Of a DNA stretch of 64,000 nucleotides, positions 8,914-17,598 are shown in pieces. Every line of letters begins with the position of its first letter. Within the stretch, counting starts at the first letter, position 1. The DNA lies in contig NZ_KB217483.1 of assembly GCF_000331305.1 (NCBI RefSeq), forward strand, positions 978,604 through 1,042,603. The letters run 5' to 3'. The stretch is from Calothrix sp. PCC 7103 (lineage in GTDB: Bacteria; Cyanobacteriota; Cyanobacteriia; Cyanobacteriales; Nostocaceae). Position numbers and translations under genes: made by a program. The notes under the pieces were generated by a model. It was not told where the DNA came from. It was given only the letters and a program-made list of their open reading frames with translations, and ran no database searches.

Positions 8914-9317
8914 TGGACAATCTCCTCTTTATCTACATCAAAAACAATTATCTTTATATTTAGCTCCGTCACTGCTAGTTGAATCGCACTTTTGAGAAAA
9001 AAACTTTGATATATTGTTTGACTTACAGCCATATATAAAACTGCTTCAGGAAATATTTGTGTTAAGTATAGCCTATAGAGAATATATTGACCCAGCGCCG
9101 CTTCAAAATCTCGAACTCGTGAAGCTCCCAAAAAGCTTTTGACCTCAACAATGATTTGTTGTTGCTCACGCTCTGCTGCAAACATTGCCATTGCTGCAAT
9201 ATCAGCATAAAGCTTGATTTCTTTAAACTTGATTTGATAAGTTTCACGGATGATTCTCCAACCAGCTTTGATTAAGGCATTTTTGGCTTGATAATGATAA
9301 ACATCCTTAGCTGGCAT
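8901..9317 (-). CDS. xisH: XisH-family protein, nuclease-like fold
   Basis: A 138-residue XisH protein. The N-terminus MPAKDVYHYQAKNALIKAGW is the family signature. The core shows an Asp in LYADIAAM and an ExK in IIVEVKSFLG, which together fit a PD-(D/E)XK nuclease-like arrangement. XisH and XisI always occur as a pair and have been discussed as possible mobile or toxin-antitoxin-like modules; the function is not established. It precedes xisI with a 13-base overlap. No site-specific recombinase lies nearby. Confidence 0.88.
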   Translation of the reverse strand: MPAKDVYHYQAKNALIKAGWRIIRETYQIKFKEIKLYADIAAMAMFAAEREQQQIIVEVKSFLGASRVRDFEAALGQYILYRLYLTQIFPEAVLYMAVSQTIYQSFFLKSAIQLAVTELNIKIIVFDVDKEEIVQWID

Positions 9318-9509
9318 AAAGTACTAATATATCTCCACTATTGTAGCGCGAGTAGTCTGGTATAGAACAAGGGTTACTCACAATATATAAATACTAACAT
9401 ACTTAATTCTACGTGCGTTACAGGAATAATATAACAATGCGTGACCGAATACATAATAACTTTCATAAATCAAAATAATAAAACAACTGACATAACAAAC
9501 TTAATAAAA

Positions 9510-9524
9510 TAATAACGATTATCA
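9510..9524. promoter_or_regulatory. Zur/Fur-type operator upstream of a decayed calcium-binding-repeat gene
   Basis: TAATAACGATTATCA is the exact reverse complement of the box at 6445-6459 and identical to the one at 14056-14070. It lies about 40 bases upstream of the broken gene at 9548-10287, which was therefore probably metal-regulated before it decayed. Confidence 0.65.
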
Positions 9525-9547
9525 TTCTGTAAAGAGTGCTAGCATAC

Positions 9548-10287
9548 ACAGGGCTTAGGGGGAATGGCACGAAAAAAGATCAATTTATTGTAGCTGGTGA
9601 TATTAGTGACTATAATCTAGGTATTTTTGATGGTGTATATGAAGGAGTCCCATATAAAGAATTTCAGATTTTGACTAAAGATGGTGACTAAATTGCTCGT
9701 ATTGAAGAAGGTGAAAATCTCCAACTTGTGCAAATCAAGAGTGATATTCCTGGTACAAATGCTTTAGTTTCTACAGAATACGAAGGTTTAACTCCTCCCA
9801 TACTTAGCGAACCCAAGTTCGGCACATCAGGAGATGATATTCTTGTTATCGATAAAGGAAATCAATTAGTTTTTGCCGGAGCAGGAAATGACTTAATTGA
9901 CGCAGGCGCCAGTCCAGGCAACAATCGTTTTTATGGTGGCACGGGTAATGATACATTTACTCTAGGTGAAAAAGATACAGCATTTGGTGAAGATGGAGAC
10001 GATAGATTTTTTGCTACATCAGGTGGTGGAAATGTGTTAACAGGTGGTAGCGGTTCAGACCAGTTTTGGATTGCTTCTGCAGGAATATCAGATGGCGCCA
10101 ATACTATTACTGACTTTACGCTGGTGAAGATGTTATTGGTGTTGCAGGCAGTGGCGCCAGCTTTGGCACGTTAACATTTACACAACAAAACCAAGATTTA
10201 CTAGTTAGTTTTAACAGTAGTAATTTAGCTGTCCTCAAAGGTATCCAAGCCAGTAACTTGAATGCCAACAGCTTTGTGTTCGTTTAA
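9548..10287 (+). pseudogene. Hemolysin-type calcium-binding-repeat protein, broken
   Basis: The conceptual frame starts TGLRGNGTKKDQFIVAGDIS and includes glycine/aspartate-rich RTX-like repeats (GTSGDDILVIDKGNQLVF, GAGNDLIDAG, GGTGNDTFTLG, GEDGDDRFF, GGSGSDQFWI). Such proteins are secreted and bind calcium. Two lesions are visible: an in-frame TAA at 9689-9691 inside KDGD/IARI, and a one-base loss near 10122 in DFTLGEDVIG that shifts the last ~55 residues. After the shift the frame continues to NANSFVFV and TAA at 10285-10287. The 5' end is also missing. The original product's specific role is unknown; the Zur/Fur-type box upstream suggests metal control. Confidence 0.75.
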
Positions 10288-10311
10288 TTTAAACACTTTG
10301 CCATGATATAC

Positions 10312-10394
10312 AATTTGTCATGCTGAACGCAGTGAAGCATCTAAATATACAGTGAAACCTTAGATTCTTCGCTTCGCTCAGAATGACAATTTTT
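10312..10394. repeat. Imperfect palindromic intergenic repeat
   Basis: AATTTGTCATGCTGAACG and, further on, CGCTCAGAATGACAATTTTT are imperfect reverse complements around an AT-rich centre. The same element, with a different loop, is inside the broken transporter gene at 37047-37116, and degenerate copies lie at 786-853 and about 34228-34255. It sits between two convergent genes and could also act as a bidirectional terminator. Confidence 0.7.
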
Positions 10395-10404
10395 AAAACA
10401 TGCT

Positions 10405-10944
10405 TTAAGCAGCTTTTAAAGACATGTTAGGGAAATGCTGCTTTATAATTTCTAACCATTGTGCAATTCGCTCCGAGGTTTTATCGCTTTCATTGACTTC
10501 ATCAATTGGCAATCCTACAAATTTATCATCACGCACAGCAAAGGAATATTCATAACTATAACCATCAAGCGGAAACTGACCAACTATAGTGGCGCCTAAT
10601 TTTTTGAAGTGGTCATATAAAGTACCTAGCGCACTCACAAACTGCTCCCCGTGAGTTACACAATCTCCTGCACCAAATAAAGCAATCGTTTTACCAGTAA
10701 AATCTGGCTTTTCCAATGACATATCAAATATTGGGTCACGCCAATCATTTTGAACTTCTCCAGACCCCCAAGTCGAACAACCAAACAGCAAATAGTCGTA
10801 CTCAAGCATTTGGTCGGCGCCCATAAAATCTTCTTCCATGCTATAAATATCACAAACCTCTTCGGTAAAATACTCGTGTAATTTCGTAGCAACCGATGCT
10901 GTAATACCCGAAGTGCTGCCGTAAAAAATAGCCATCTTTGCCAT
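10405..10944 (-). CDS. Flavodoxin
   Basis: A 179-residue long-chain flavodoxin, an FMN electron carrier that replaces ferredoxin in photosynthetic and other redox reactions under iron shortage. The phosphate-binding loop is IFYGSTSGITASVATKL, a variant of the usual GTxTGNT motif. LFGCSTWGSGEVQNDW is the 60s FMN loop, GKTIALFGAGDCVTHGEQF the 90s loop, and the insertion typical of long-chain forms (FPLDGYSYEYSFAV) is present. It stands alone between a broken RTX gene and an IS element. I found no convincing Fur box directly upstream. The non-canonical SGIT in the phosphate loop may indicate a specialised paralog rather than IsiB. Confidence 0.9.
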   Translation of the reverse strand: MAKMAIFYGSTSGITASVATKLHEYFTEEVCDIYSMEEDFMGADQMLEYDYLLFGCSTWGSGEVQNDWRDPIFDMSLEKPDFTGKTIALFGAGDCVTHGEQFVSALGTLYDHFKKLGATIVGQFPLDGYSYEYSFAVRDDKFVGLPIDEVNESDKTSERIAQWLEIIKQHFPNMSLKAA

Positions 10945-11442
10945 AATTCAAGCTTCCTCTGGATTGAAACGTTAAATTTGTTACCCTCTAATTGCTTAGA
11001 ATTTACTTAAAATATCTATTTCCAGAGATTCCCAATCACTAACAGGTTTGAATTTGGTAGAAAACCCTAATATTCCACATCTGACATTACAATTTATCGC
11101 TAATATTACTTAAATAGAGATGAAGGCATTTCGACTTAATGAATATTACTTGCGATAAGCACTTATAGGATAATATTTTGCTTAACTTATAAAAAAAGCT
11201 TAAATATTACAAGTCATATTTTTGATAATGTAATTTTTATACCTGATGGCGCCAAATCATTTTGTCGTCCATGAGCGACAAAAATTTTAAACTCTAGCAG
11301 CTACTTGAGGTTGGAAGCGCGCGAATGGATTAAAACCAGGTTGAATTTGTCAATACCTTCGCCAAATTTAAGAACTGGTAGAGCAAGCACTAGCAGGGTG
11401 TATGCGCCCTAAATTGGTGACTCTATGGAAAATATTTGCTTT
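10945..11442. other. Intergenic region, no gene recognised
   Basis: About 500 AT-rich bases between the flavodoxin start and the frameshifted transposase. It includes the flavodoxin promoter region and, near its right end, the left end of the insertion sequence, whose terminal repeat I could not define by eye. One GGCGCC lies at about 11248. No coding frame or operator is convincing. Confidence 0.4.
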
Positions 11443-12730
11443 TTATACTGGGTCTGGTTTTACCGGAAGGAGTTTTATAGTTTCCTCAACATATTTGTAA
11501 CCTCGGAACAGTGCTTTCAAATCCGTAATACTAAAATCTGGATTAAACTTACGAAAATCAATAAGCAAAATTTGTGAAACATTAACCATGAAAAATGCAA
11601 GATTAGCCGCGTTTGTAACTGCTGTTTTTCCAACATTCATAAAATCTTCTAGCCCCCAAAATTGTTTAGCGTCTCGGTAATTGAACTCAATTTGAAATCT
11701 CAAACTATAATAATCAATTAACTTCTCATGACTGAGGTTTAGGTCTGTTGAAAATAACACCGCATGAGTTCGTGTTAAAGTTTTCATATTTGTTCGTACT
11801 AGGATGACAACATTTAATGCTTGACAATACTCCTTGTGTAGAAGTTGTGCTTGGTAAATATCTGTACGAATGTCATCTTTAATATTAGTTTCTTTGAAAA
11901 AGCGCTCTGGTATAAATGAATAGTTAATTTTCTCCCCGTACTTACGTCGAGACTTACGGGTCGGGTCTGGATTCTCGTAAGGTACATATAAAGCAGAGTC
12001 ATGACGCATTTTACAAATTAGATGTAAACCTACCTGCCGAGCCATAACTACGGCTTTATTATTTCCGAAATAACCGTCTAGTACTAAATATGTCAATGGT
12101 AAAAAGTTACTGATTTTTTTCAGTAAATCCTGAACCAGACGACGAATACGTAGAAAGTCTGGTGTTAAAATTACTTCTTTCTTATCCTTTGTCTTACTTC
12201 CCTTTGGGCGCCCACCTTTCTTTTTTATAGTTCCTTCTTGAGACTCATTTTTAGATGCTTTGGGCTTTTCTATTATTTTTTTTGCTTTATCTTCTTTTGG
12301 TTTTATAATTTGCTCTACGCTGATAGGAAATGCTTTTCTTTGCTCGATACTTACAAGGGATAATGTAAAAAAAGATAATCCGAGTATGGGTTTCTCATAC
12401 AAGGATGAGAAAAATCTATCAATCCCATAACTTTTTTCTCCTGCTTTACGCTCCTACTACTTCATCCCCTGCTAATATATATGTCTCTTTGCTACGAAAT
12501 ATATGTTCTTTAAAAAATACCCAAAAAAGCACTGCCCAAGGTAGTGATGAAGCAAAGAAACGTTGTATTGTTCGATAACTCCCTCCCTTTCCACACCACC
12601 GTGATATGCCCAGCATGGTTATTCTTCCGCTCATAGCCAGCATTGCTGATATGATTCTGTTCCACCGTCGTAAAGTTGTTCTAGTCGTGTGTCGTTGTAA
12701 GCATTCCAATAGTGCTAATATATCTGGCAT
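11443..12730 (-). pseudogene. DDE transposase (IS4/IS701-like), inactivated by one frameshift
   Basis: The N-terminal part starts at ATG 12730 (MPDILALLECLQRHTTRTTL) and reads through GISRWCGKGGSYRTIQRFFA to GDEVVGA, ending at a TAA near 12446. The continuation is in another frame, SYGIDRFFSSLYEKPILGLS, running through LTYLVLDGYFGNNKAVVMAR and QIEFNYRDAKQFWGLEDF (the YREK-type E region) to 11443. Dropping one G at about 12453 restores a continuous DEVV-ERKAGEKSYGIDRFF reading. A single-base lesion therefore broke an otherwise complete transposase. A Lys-rich insert with GRPKGSKTKDKKE is present, as in several cyanobacterial members. Confidence 0.82.
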
Positions 12731-12759
12731 GGGCTTTCTGTGGTGATTGAGTTGTAGTT

Positions 12760-13747
12760 TGGTACACATAACTCTACTACAGAAGGTCCTCTTTATTTTG
12801 GCGAAGGTATTGATTTGTGCGGTAAACTTATTACCTGCCCAGTCTGCTGCTGTTTCTTCGTGGTGGTACAGCATTTTTGTTAGTATTTTATCCCAGTTGT
12901 GTTTTGGTAATTGTTGCAATAAAGCTGTCAAGTCGTACAATGCATCTAAAACAGCAAAGCTAGCTTCTCGCACATGAGGTGGACGTGATAGTAGTAAACT
13001 ATCTCGTTGTACGAAAAATGGGTCATGGGGAATTACACCATCTACTGGTCTTTGTAAAGAACTTTCTATTGCAGTAATTTCTTGACGGTTGGAAATATCG
13101 GTTGCAATGACTAGCATTTCAACACCAAAGCTTTTTGCGTGACTTAAAAAATCAACCGCATTTGCAACTGATTTGCGTGTTGGTTTAACAACGTAGAGAT
13201 TACCATCGAATAAACTGGGTAACGGTGAAGCGAAAACGTCTTTTCCTGCTGACATGTCAACTATAATCGCTTCGTTGCTATCTTCCCATACGTGTTTGAG
13301 GAATATCTCGATGGCGCCAGTTTTACTATGAAAGCATTTCTTCCGGTAATCGTCTGAAGTGAAATCACCAACACGAATTAACTCGACTCCATCGATAACA
13401 GTAACATAACGCTGGCGCCACTCAGCTTGTTCAGAAAATTTGAGTACTCGTGAACCTTCTCCTGGTGGAGTGGTTTTAATCATTGGCAAGTCAGGAGTTA
13501 TACGCGGATTATTTCCAGCAAAGTACGCACGTAACCATTCTAAATCATTACCAATATCCCGCGCGCTGCCTTGGACAAACCATTGCATATCACTTGCAGT
13601 GGCGCCTAATTCCGAAGCAAGATGTAGATTGTGGTCGCCATCTATACCTAGAACGTGGAAATCGCAGAAATAACTCAGAAATTGCAATAAACTTGCACTC
13701 AGGGTAGTTTTTCCGCTTCCTCCCTTACCATAAACAGCCAACTTCAT
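12760..13747 (-). pseudogene. MinD/CooC-like P-loop ATPase, 3' end cut by IS
   Basis: The N-terminus MKLAVYGKGGSGKTTLSASL carries a deviant Walker A motif (KGGSGKTT) of the SIMIBI class. GIDGDHNLHLASELG and AIIVDMSAGKDVF supply the switch regions, placing it with CooC/MinD/ParA-type ATPases, which drive metal insertion or protein positioning. It is about 330 residues long before the frame runs into transposase-encoding DNA (CSRVMCTKL... then MPDILALL), so the native C-terminus is missing. It is divergent from thrS, and the Zur/Fur-type box at 14056-14070 lies between them, 310 bases from this start. Whether the fused product is stable is unknown. Client unknown. Confidence 0.7.
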
Positions 13748-14055
13748 ATATTTACTGACTCCAATTAATTTTAAACGGAGAATTTTTCAGTTATAGATAA
13801 AACACTTATACAGATGCAACAGTATTTGCTTATAGGGTATTTTATACTTGGCAATTGTCAATACTTTCAAAGCACATTTAGGTCTTTTCTTTACTGAGAG
13901 CCAATTCTAGGTTAATTAGGTGTGGCTAGTTTTTCGGATATCTCTAAATATAGAGATGCTATTTGTATCCACCAACCACCTTGTATATCTCCTTTTGAGC
14001 CAAAAAACTTTGAAAATCGTAATCATTCTATAATAAGTATATTTTTGCGCTATTA

Positions 14056-14070
14056 TAATAACGATTATCA
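14056..14070. promoter_or_regulatory. Zur/Fur-type operator immediately upstream of thrS
   Basis: TAATAACGATTATCA, the exact reverse complement of the znuA/znuC box, ends 21 bases before the thrS start codon. That position would overlap the promoter or leader, as expected for a repressor site. In Anabaena a second threonyl-tRNA synthetase gene is known to be Zur-controlled and induced by low zinc. Confidence 0.78.
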
Positions 14071-14091
14071 TAGTCATATTAAATTGCTTAT

Positions 14092-15930
14092 ATGGTAAAT
14101 TCTTTGTCTCAACCGCAAGATGTACAGTCAGATAGCCAAAATATAGAGAGAATACGCCATACTTGTGCCCATATAATGGCAATGGCAGTGCAGAAGCTAT
14201 TCAAAGGGACAAAAGTGGCTATTGGCCCAGTTACCGAAACAGGATTTTTCTATGATTTTGACTGTCCGGTTAGTATAACCCCTGATGATTTGGGCAAGAT
14301 AGAAGCCGAAATGCGGCGGATAATTAAGTTAAATTTACCGATAATTCACGAAGAAGTTGAGAAACAAGATATTAGGGCGGAAATAACTAGTTTAAATGAA
14401 CCTTACAAGCTAGAGATATTAAATCGGATTCCTGATGGTGAGATAATTACTCGTTACTATATTGGCAGTCCTGAAGGTCGTAGGGTTGATGCATCACTAT
14501 TTATCGCTGAGACTTTACCACCAAAAGAGTCCTGGTGGGATTTATGTGCAGGACCACATGTTAATTCTACGAAAGAGATTAACCCCAAAGCTTTTGCGTT
14601 GTTAAATGTTGCAGGTGCCTACTGGCAAGGTGATGAAACCAAACCGATGTTGCAACGTATATATGGTACAGCTTGGGAAACACCCGAACAATTACAAGCA
14701 TATTTAAAGCAGAGGGAAGAAGCGCTACGTCGTGACCATCGCAAGTTAGGTCAAGAACTTAATTTATTTAGTATTCAAGATGAAGCTGGTGGTGGTTTGG
14801 TGTTTTGGCATCCTAAAGGTGCCGCTATTCGTTATCAAATTGAAGATTATTGGCGCCGTTCTCACATCGAAGCGGGTTATGAGTTGCTATATACTCCACA
14901 TGTGGCAAATTTAGATTTGTGGAAAACATCGGGTCACTTTGACTTTTATCGAGAAAGCATGTTTGATTCGATGGAGGTGGAAAAACAAGCTTATCAAATT
15001 AAGCCAATGAACTGTCCTTTCCATGTTCTAACGTATAAAAATAATCTTCATTCATACAGAGAATTACCTTTGAGATGGGCAGAGTTAGGTACAGTTTACC
15101 GTTACGAACGTTCGGGTGCATTACACGGATTGATGCGTGTTCGCGGTTTCACTCAAGATGACGCGCATATTTTCTGTTTACCTGAGCAAATTGCTTCAGA
15201 AATTTTAGGTGTGTTAAATCTAACAGAAAAGATTTTGTCTGACTTTGGTTTTAAGGACTATGAGATAAACCTATCTACTCGTCCAAATAAGTCGGTTGGT
15301 TCCGATGAAGTTTGGGAACTTGCCACTAATGCTCTGGTTGAGGCTTTAAATACTAAGGGTTGGAAATATATAGTCGATGATGGTGGCGGCGCCTTTTATG
15401 GTCCCAAAATAGATATTAAAATTCAAGATGCAATCGGTCGTCTCTGGCAATGTTCCACAATACAGGTAGATTTTAACTTACCAGAAAGGTTTGATATGGA
15501 GTATGTGGCGTCTGATGGTACAAAAAAACGTCCAATTATGATTCATCGCGCAATTTTTGGCTCGTTAGAAAGGTTCTTTGGTATTTTAATCGAAAACTAT
15601 GCAGGTGATTTTCCGCTATGGTTGGCGCCAGTACAAATGCGTTTATTACCCGTTAGTGATGAAGTGCGCGAATATGCTCAATTAATTGCACAAGAATTCA
15701 AAAAAGGTGGCTTACGTGTTGAAATAGATAATACAGGTGAACGTTTAGGTAAATTAATTCGCACCGCAGAGGTGGAAAAAATACCCGTCGTTGCTGTGAT
15801 TGGCAAACGCGAAGTAGAAACAAACACTTTAAGCATACGCACTCGTAAATCTGGAGATTTAGGAGCATTAACAGTAAATGATATAATTAATCGTTTACAA
15901 CAAGTAGTTACCGAAAAAACAATCATATAG
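14092..15930 (+). CDS. thrS: Threonyl-tRNA synthetase, probable low-zinc paralog
   Basis: A 612-residue class II synthetase that charges tRNA-Thr. It lacks an N-terminal TGS domain. The editing domain keeps RHTCAHIMAMAV (HxxxH) and LCAGPHVNST (Cys...His). The catalytic core keeps the three zinc ligands expected from the E. coli enzyme: Cys in PMNCPFHVL, His in TQDDAHIFC and His in MIHRAIFGSLERF. Motif 2 is YRYERSGALHGLMRVRGF and the C-terminal anticodon-binding domain starts near VRLLPVSDE-type sequence. The Zur/Fur-type box 21 bases upstream makes this the likely equivalent of the zinc-starvation-induced ThrRS of Anabaena. That assignment needs a second thrS elsewhere in the genome, which is not visible here. 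Confidence 0.92.
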   Translation: MVNSLSQPQDVQSDSQNIERIRHTCAHIMAMAVQKLFKGTKVAIGPVTETGFFYDFDCPVSITPDDLGKIEAEMRRIIKLNLPIIHEEVEKQDIRAEITSLNEPYKLEILNRIPDGEIITRYYIGSPEGRRVDASLFIAETLPPKESWWDLCAGPHVNSTKEINPKAFALLNVAGAYWQGDETKPMLQRIYGTAWETPEQLQAYLKQREEALRRDHRKLGQELNLFSIQDEAGGGLVFWHPKGAAIRYQIEDYWRRSHIEAGYELLYTPHVANLDLWKTSGHFDFYRESMFDSMEVEKQAYQIKPMNCPFHVLTYKNNLHSYRELPLRWAELGTVYRYERSGALHGLMRVRGFTQDDAHIFCLPEQIASEILGVLNLTEKILSDFGFKDYEINLSTRPNKSVGSDEVWELATNALVEALNTKGWKYIVDDGGGAFYGPKIDIKIQDAIGRLWQCSTIQVDFNLPERFDMEYVASDGTKKRPIMIHRAIFGSLERFFGILIENYAGDFPLWLAPVQMRLLPVSDEVREYAQLIAQEFKKGGLRVEIDNTGERLGKLIRTAEVEKIPVVAVIGKREVETNTLSIRTRKSGDLGALTVNDIINRLQQVVTEKTII

Positions 15931-16044
15931 CACCTTATGACTCACGCTTTATATATTTGTAAATCCTGCTCTTTTTCACTCACTCAAAAAGAATATATGG
16001 GTGAGAGGGGTGGGAGATTTTTATTTAACCAAGTCAAAAATTTA

Positions 16045-17480
16045 GGCTCTTCAGTACTTGTTATGCTAAACTAACAATTAAAGTGCCAAGCTAATAAGCA
16101 TCGAACTCGGAAATTTTCAAAATTTCTAAACCCATAAGCCGAGCGCTTAATTAATTTTATTTTATTATTAATACCTTCAACGGCGCCGCTAGTCGTGCCA
16201 TTATCAAAATAAGCAATAATTTCATCAAACCAACGAATAAAAGTGTTATTGCTATTTGGAAAATATGTTTTAGCTTTTGAAAGCCACATACCTAATTTAA
16301 ATACTGCTGGATACCAATGATTAGTTTTATTAAAAATTTTTCTAAGTTTTTCCTTTAATTCATGCATCATTTTTAAAGTAGGAGATACAGCTTTTACTTG
16401 AATTAATTTCTTTATTTGTTCTTCATTTAAGTCCTTTTCATTTTTAAGTAAAGCATATTTACTATTTTTCAATCCTTCTAATATTTTTTCATATTCATCT
16501 TTCTTTTCAGATGTTTCTGCTAATTTAATTAGTTCCTCTATTTTGTACTTTTCTCTCTTCCTCTGTGTGTCTAATTCTTTATTTACTTGCACCATTACGT
16601 GAAATCTATCGGCGACGACTTGAACGTTAGGCATTAATTCTATCACTAAATTTTTGTACCCTTGCCATAAATCTATACTCACTTCCTTAATTTGCTCTAA
16701 CACCTCAACTCCCCAACTGATAAGAACTTCCTCGATTACTCCTTGTGTACGTGCGTTCAAAATAGCGATTGGTTTAGATGTATCTAAATCTATTAACACT
16801 GCACAGTAGTTACCCTTTCCTTTTCTTAAAGCTATTTCATCAATTCCCAGCCTTTTTAAATTCTTAGGTTTTGTTAAATTTAGTTTTTCAGATGCATCTT
16901 TTAACATTCTTTCTATCTCTTCTGTTGTGACTATACCTTTTGATGCCACGCTATGTATGTCGTTTTCTAAAACTTCTTGTATTATTTTGTTTGCAAGGCG
17001 ATTTGTATAGGTTCTTTTCTTTCTTGCAAACTCAAATTCTTCACTAAACGGTTTTTTACAAATTCTACATTTAAATTGGCGCCGATTTATTTCTAAAAAA
17101 ATTGGTTTCTCTCCAAAAGGTAAATCTTTAATAATATGACGATGGTTTTGATGTAGTTTATGACTCTCCGTACCACAAGATGGACATACACTATACAGCT
17201 TTATTGGCTCTGTTCGTAAAATTATTCCAATTTCGTTATAAATGCTGTGCGATATAACTTTTACTTCGTCTATATCCAGAATTTGTGATAAGATTTTTAT
17301 ATCTTTTTTATTAGTCATGACTGTAAATGTACCCTAAAATACAATGAACGTACATACAGTCAATAATAGATAAGACTTACAAGTCAATCCTATCAAGCAT
17401 TTTTGTAATATTTTTTACAATAAATTAATAATAGTTGACATCTTTATTTAACAATTTAGCATAACAACTACTGAAGAACC
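16045..17480 (-). mobile_element. ISL3-family insertion sequence (copy 1)
   Basis: The ends are matching terminal inverted repeats: GGCTCTTCAGTACTTGTTAT at 16045 and, read from the other end, GGTTCTTCAGTAGTTGTTAT at 17480, with 24 of 26 bases equal. Between them is one transposase gene. The repeat is related to that of the element at 32903-34219. I could not identify a clear flanking target duplication. About 280 bases separate the transposase start from the right end. Confidence 0.75.
16071..17318 (-). CDS. ISL3-family transposase (copy 1)
   Basis: A 415-residue transposase. The N-terminus has a zinc-finger-like CPSCGTESHKLHQNHRH and FKCRICKKPF. The DDE core shows LKRLGIDEIALRKGKGNYCA (first Asp), VSIDLWQGYK and VVADRFHVMVQVNKEL (second Asp) and TSGAVEGINNKIKLIKRSAY (Glu). 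It ends FRVRCLLAWHFNC, the usual ISL3 end. The frame is intact, so the element may be active. It contains two GGCGCC sites, unlike the second copy. It lies between thrS and the polysaccharide genes. Confidence 0.9.
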   Translation of the reverse strand: MTNKKDIKILSQILDIDEVKVISHSIYNEIGIILRTEPIKLYSVCPSCGTESHKLHQNHRHIIKDLPFGEKPIFLEINRRQFKCRICKKPFSEEFEFARKKRTYTNRLANKIIQEVLENDIHSVASKGIVTTEEIERMLKDASEKLNLTKPKNLKRLGIDEIALRKGKGNYCAVLIDLDTSKPIAILNARTQGVIEEVLISWGVEVLEQIKEVSIDLWQGYKNLVIELMPNVQVVADRFHVMVQVNKELDTQRKREKYKIEELIKLAETSEKKDEYEKILEGLKNSKYALLKNEKDLNEEQIKKLIQVKAVSPTLKMMHELKEKLRKIFNKTNHWYPAVFKLGMWLSKAKTYFPNSNNTFIRWFDEIIAYFDNGTTSGAVEGINNKIKLIKRSAYGFRNFENFRVRCLLAWHFNC

Positions 17481-17598
17481 TGAATTTTTAGATTATTTAT
17501 CAATTTTTTGCTAAATCGTATTTTTTCTGCAAGTGGATACCGGGTTTGCTGGGTAAAAGGGTGTATAACAGGTTTTATGTGTTAGTGCCAAAGGAACG

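Noticed and set aside
8572-9317. xisH-xisI as evidence of an fdxN excision element here
   Set aside because: No fdxN or nif gene and no site-specific recombinase occurs in the window; XisHI pairs are common without it.
12747-12977. Plus-strand frames opposite the ATPase/transposase junction
   Set aside because: No start context or recognisable motif; they mirror the minus-strand genes.
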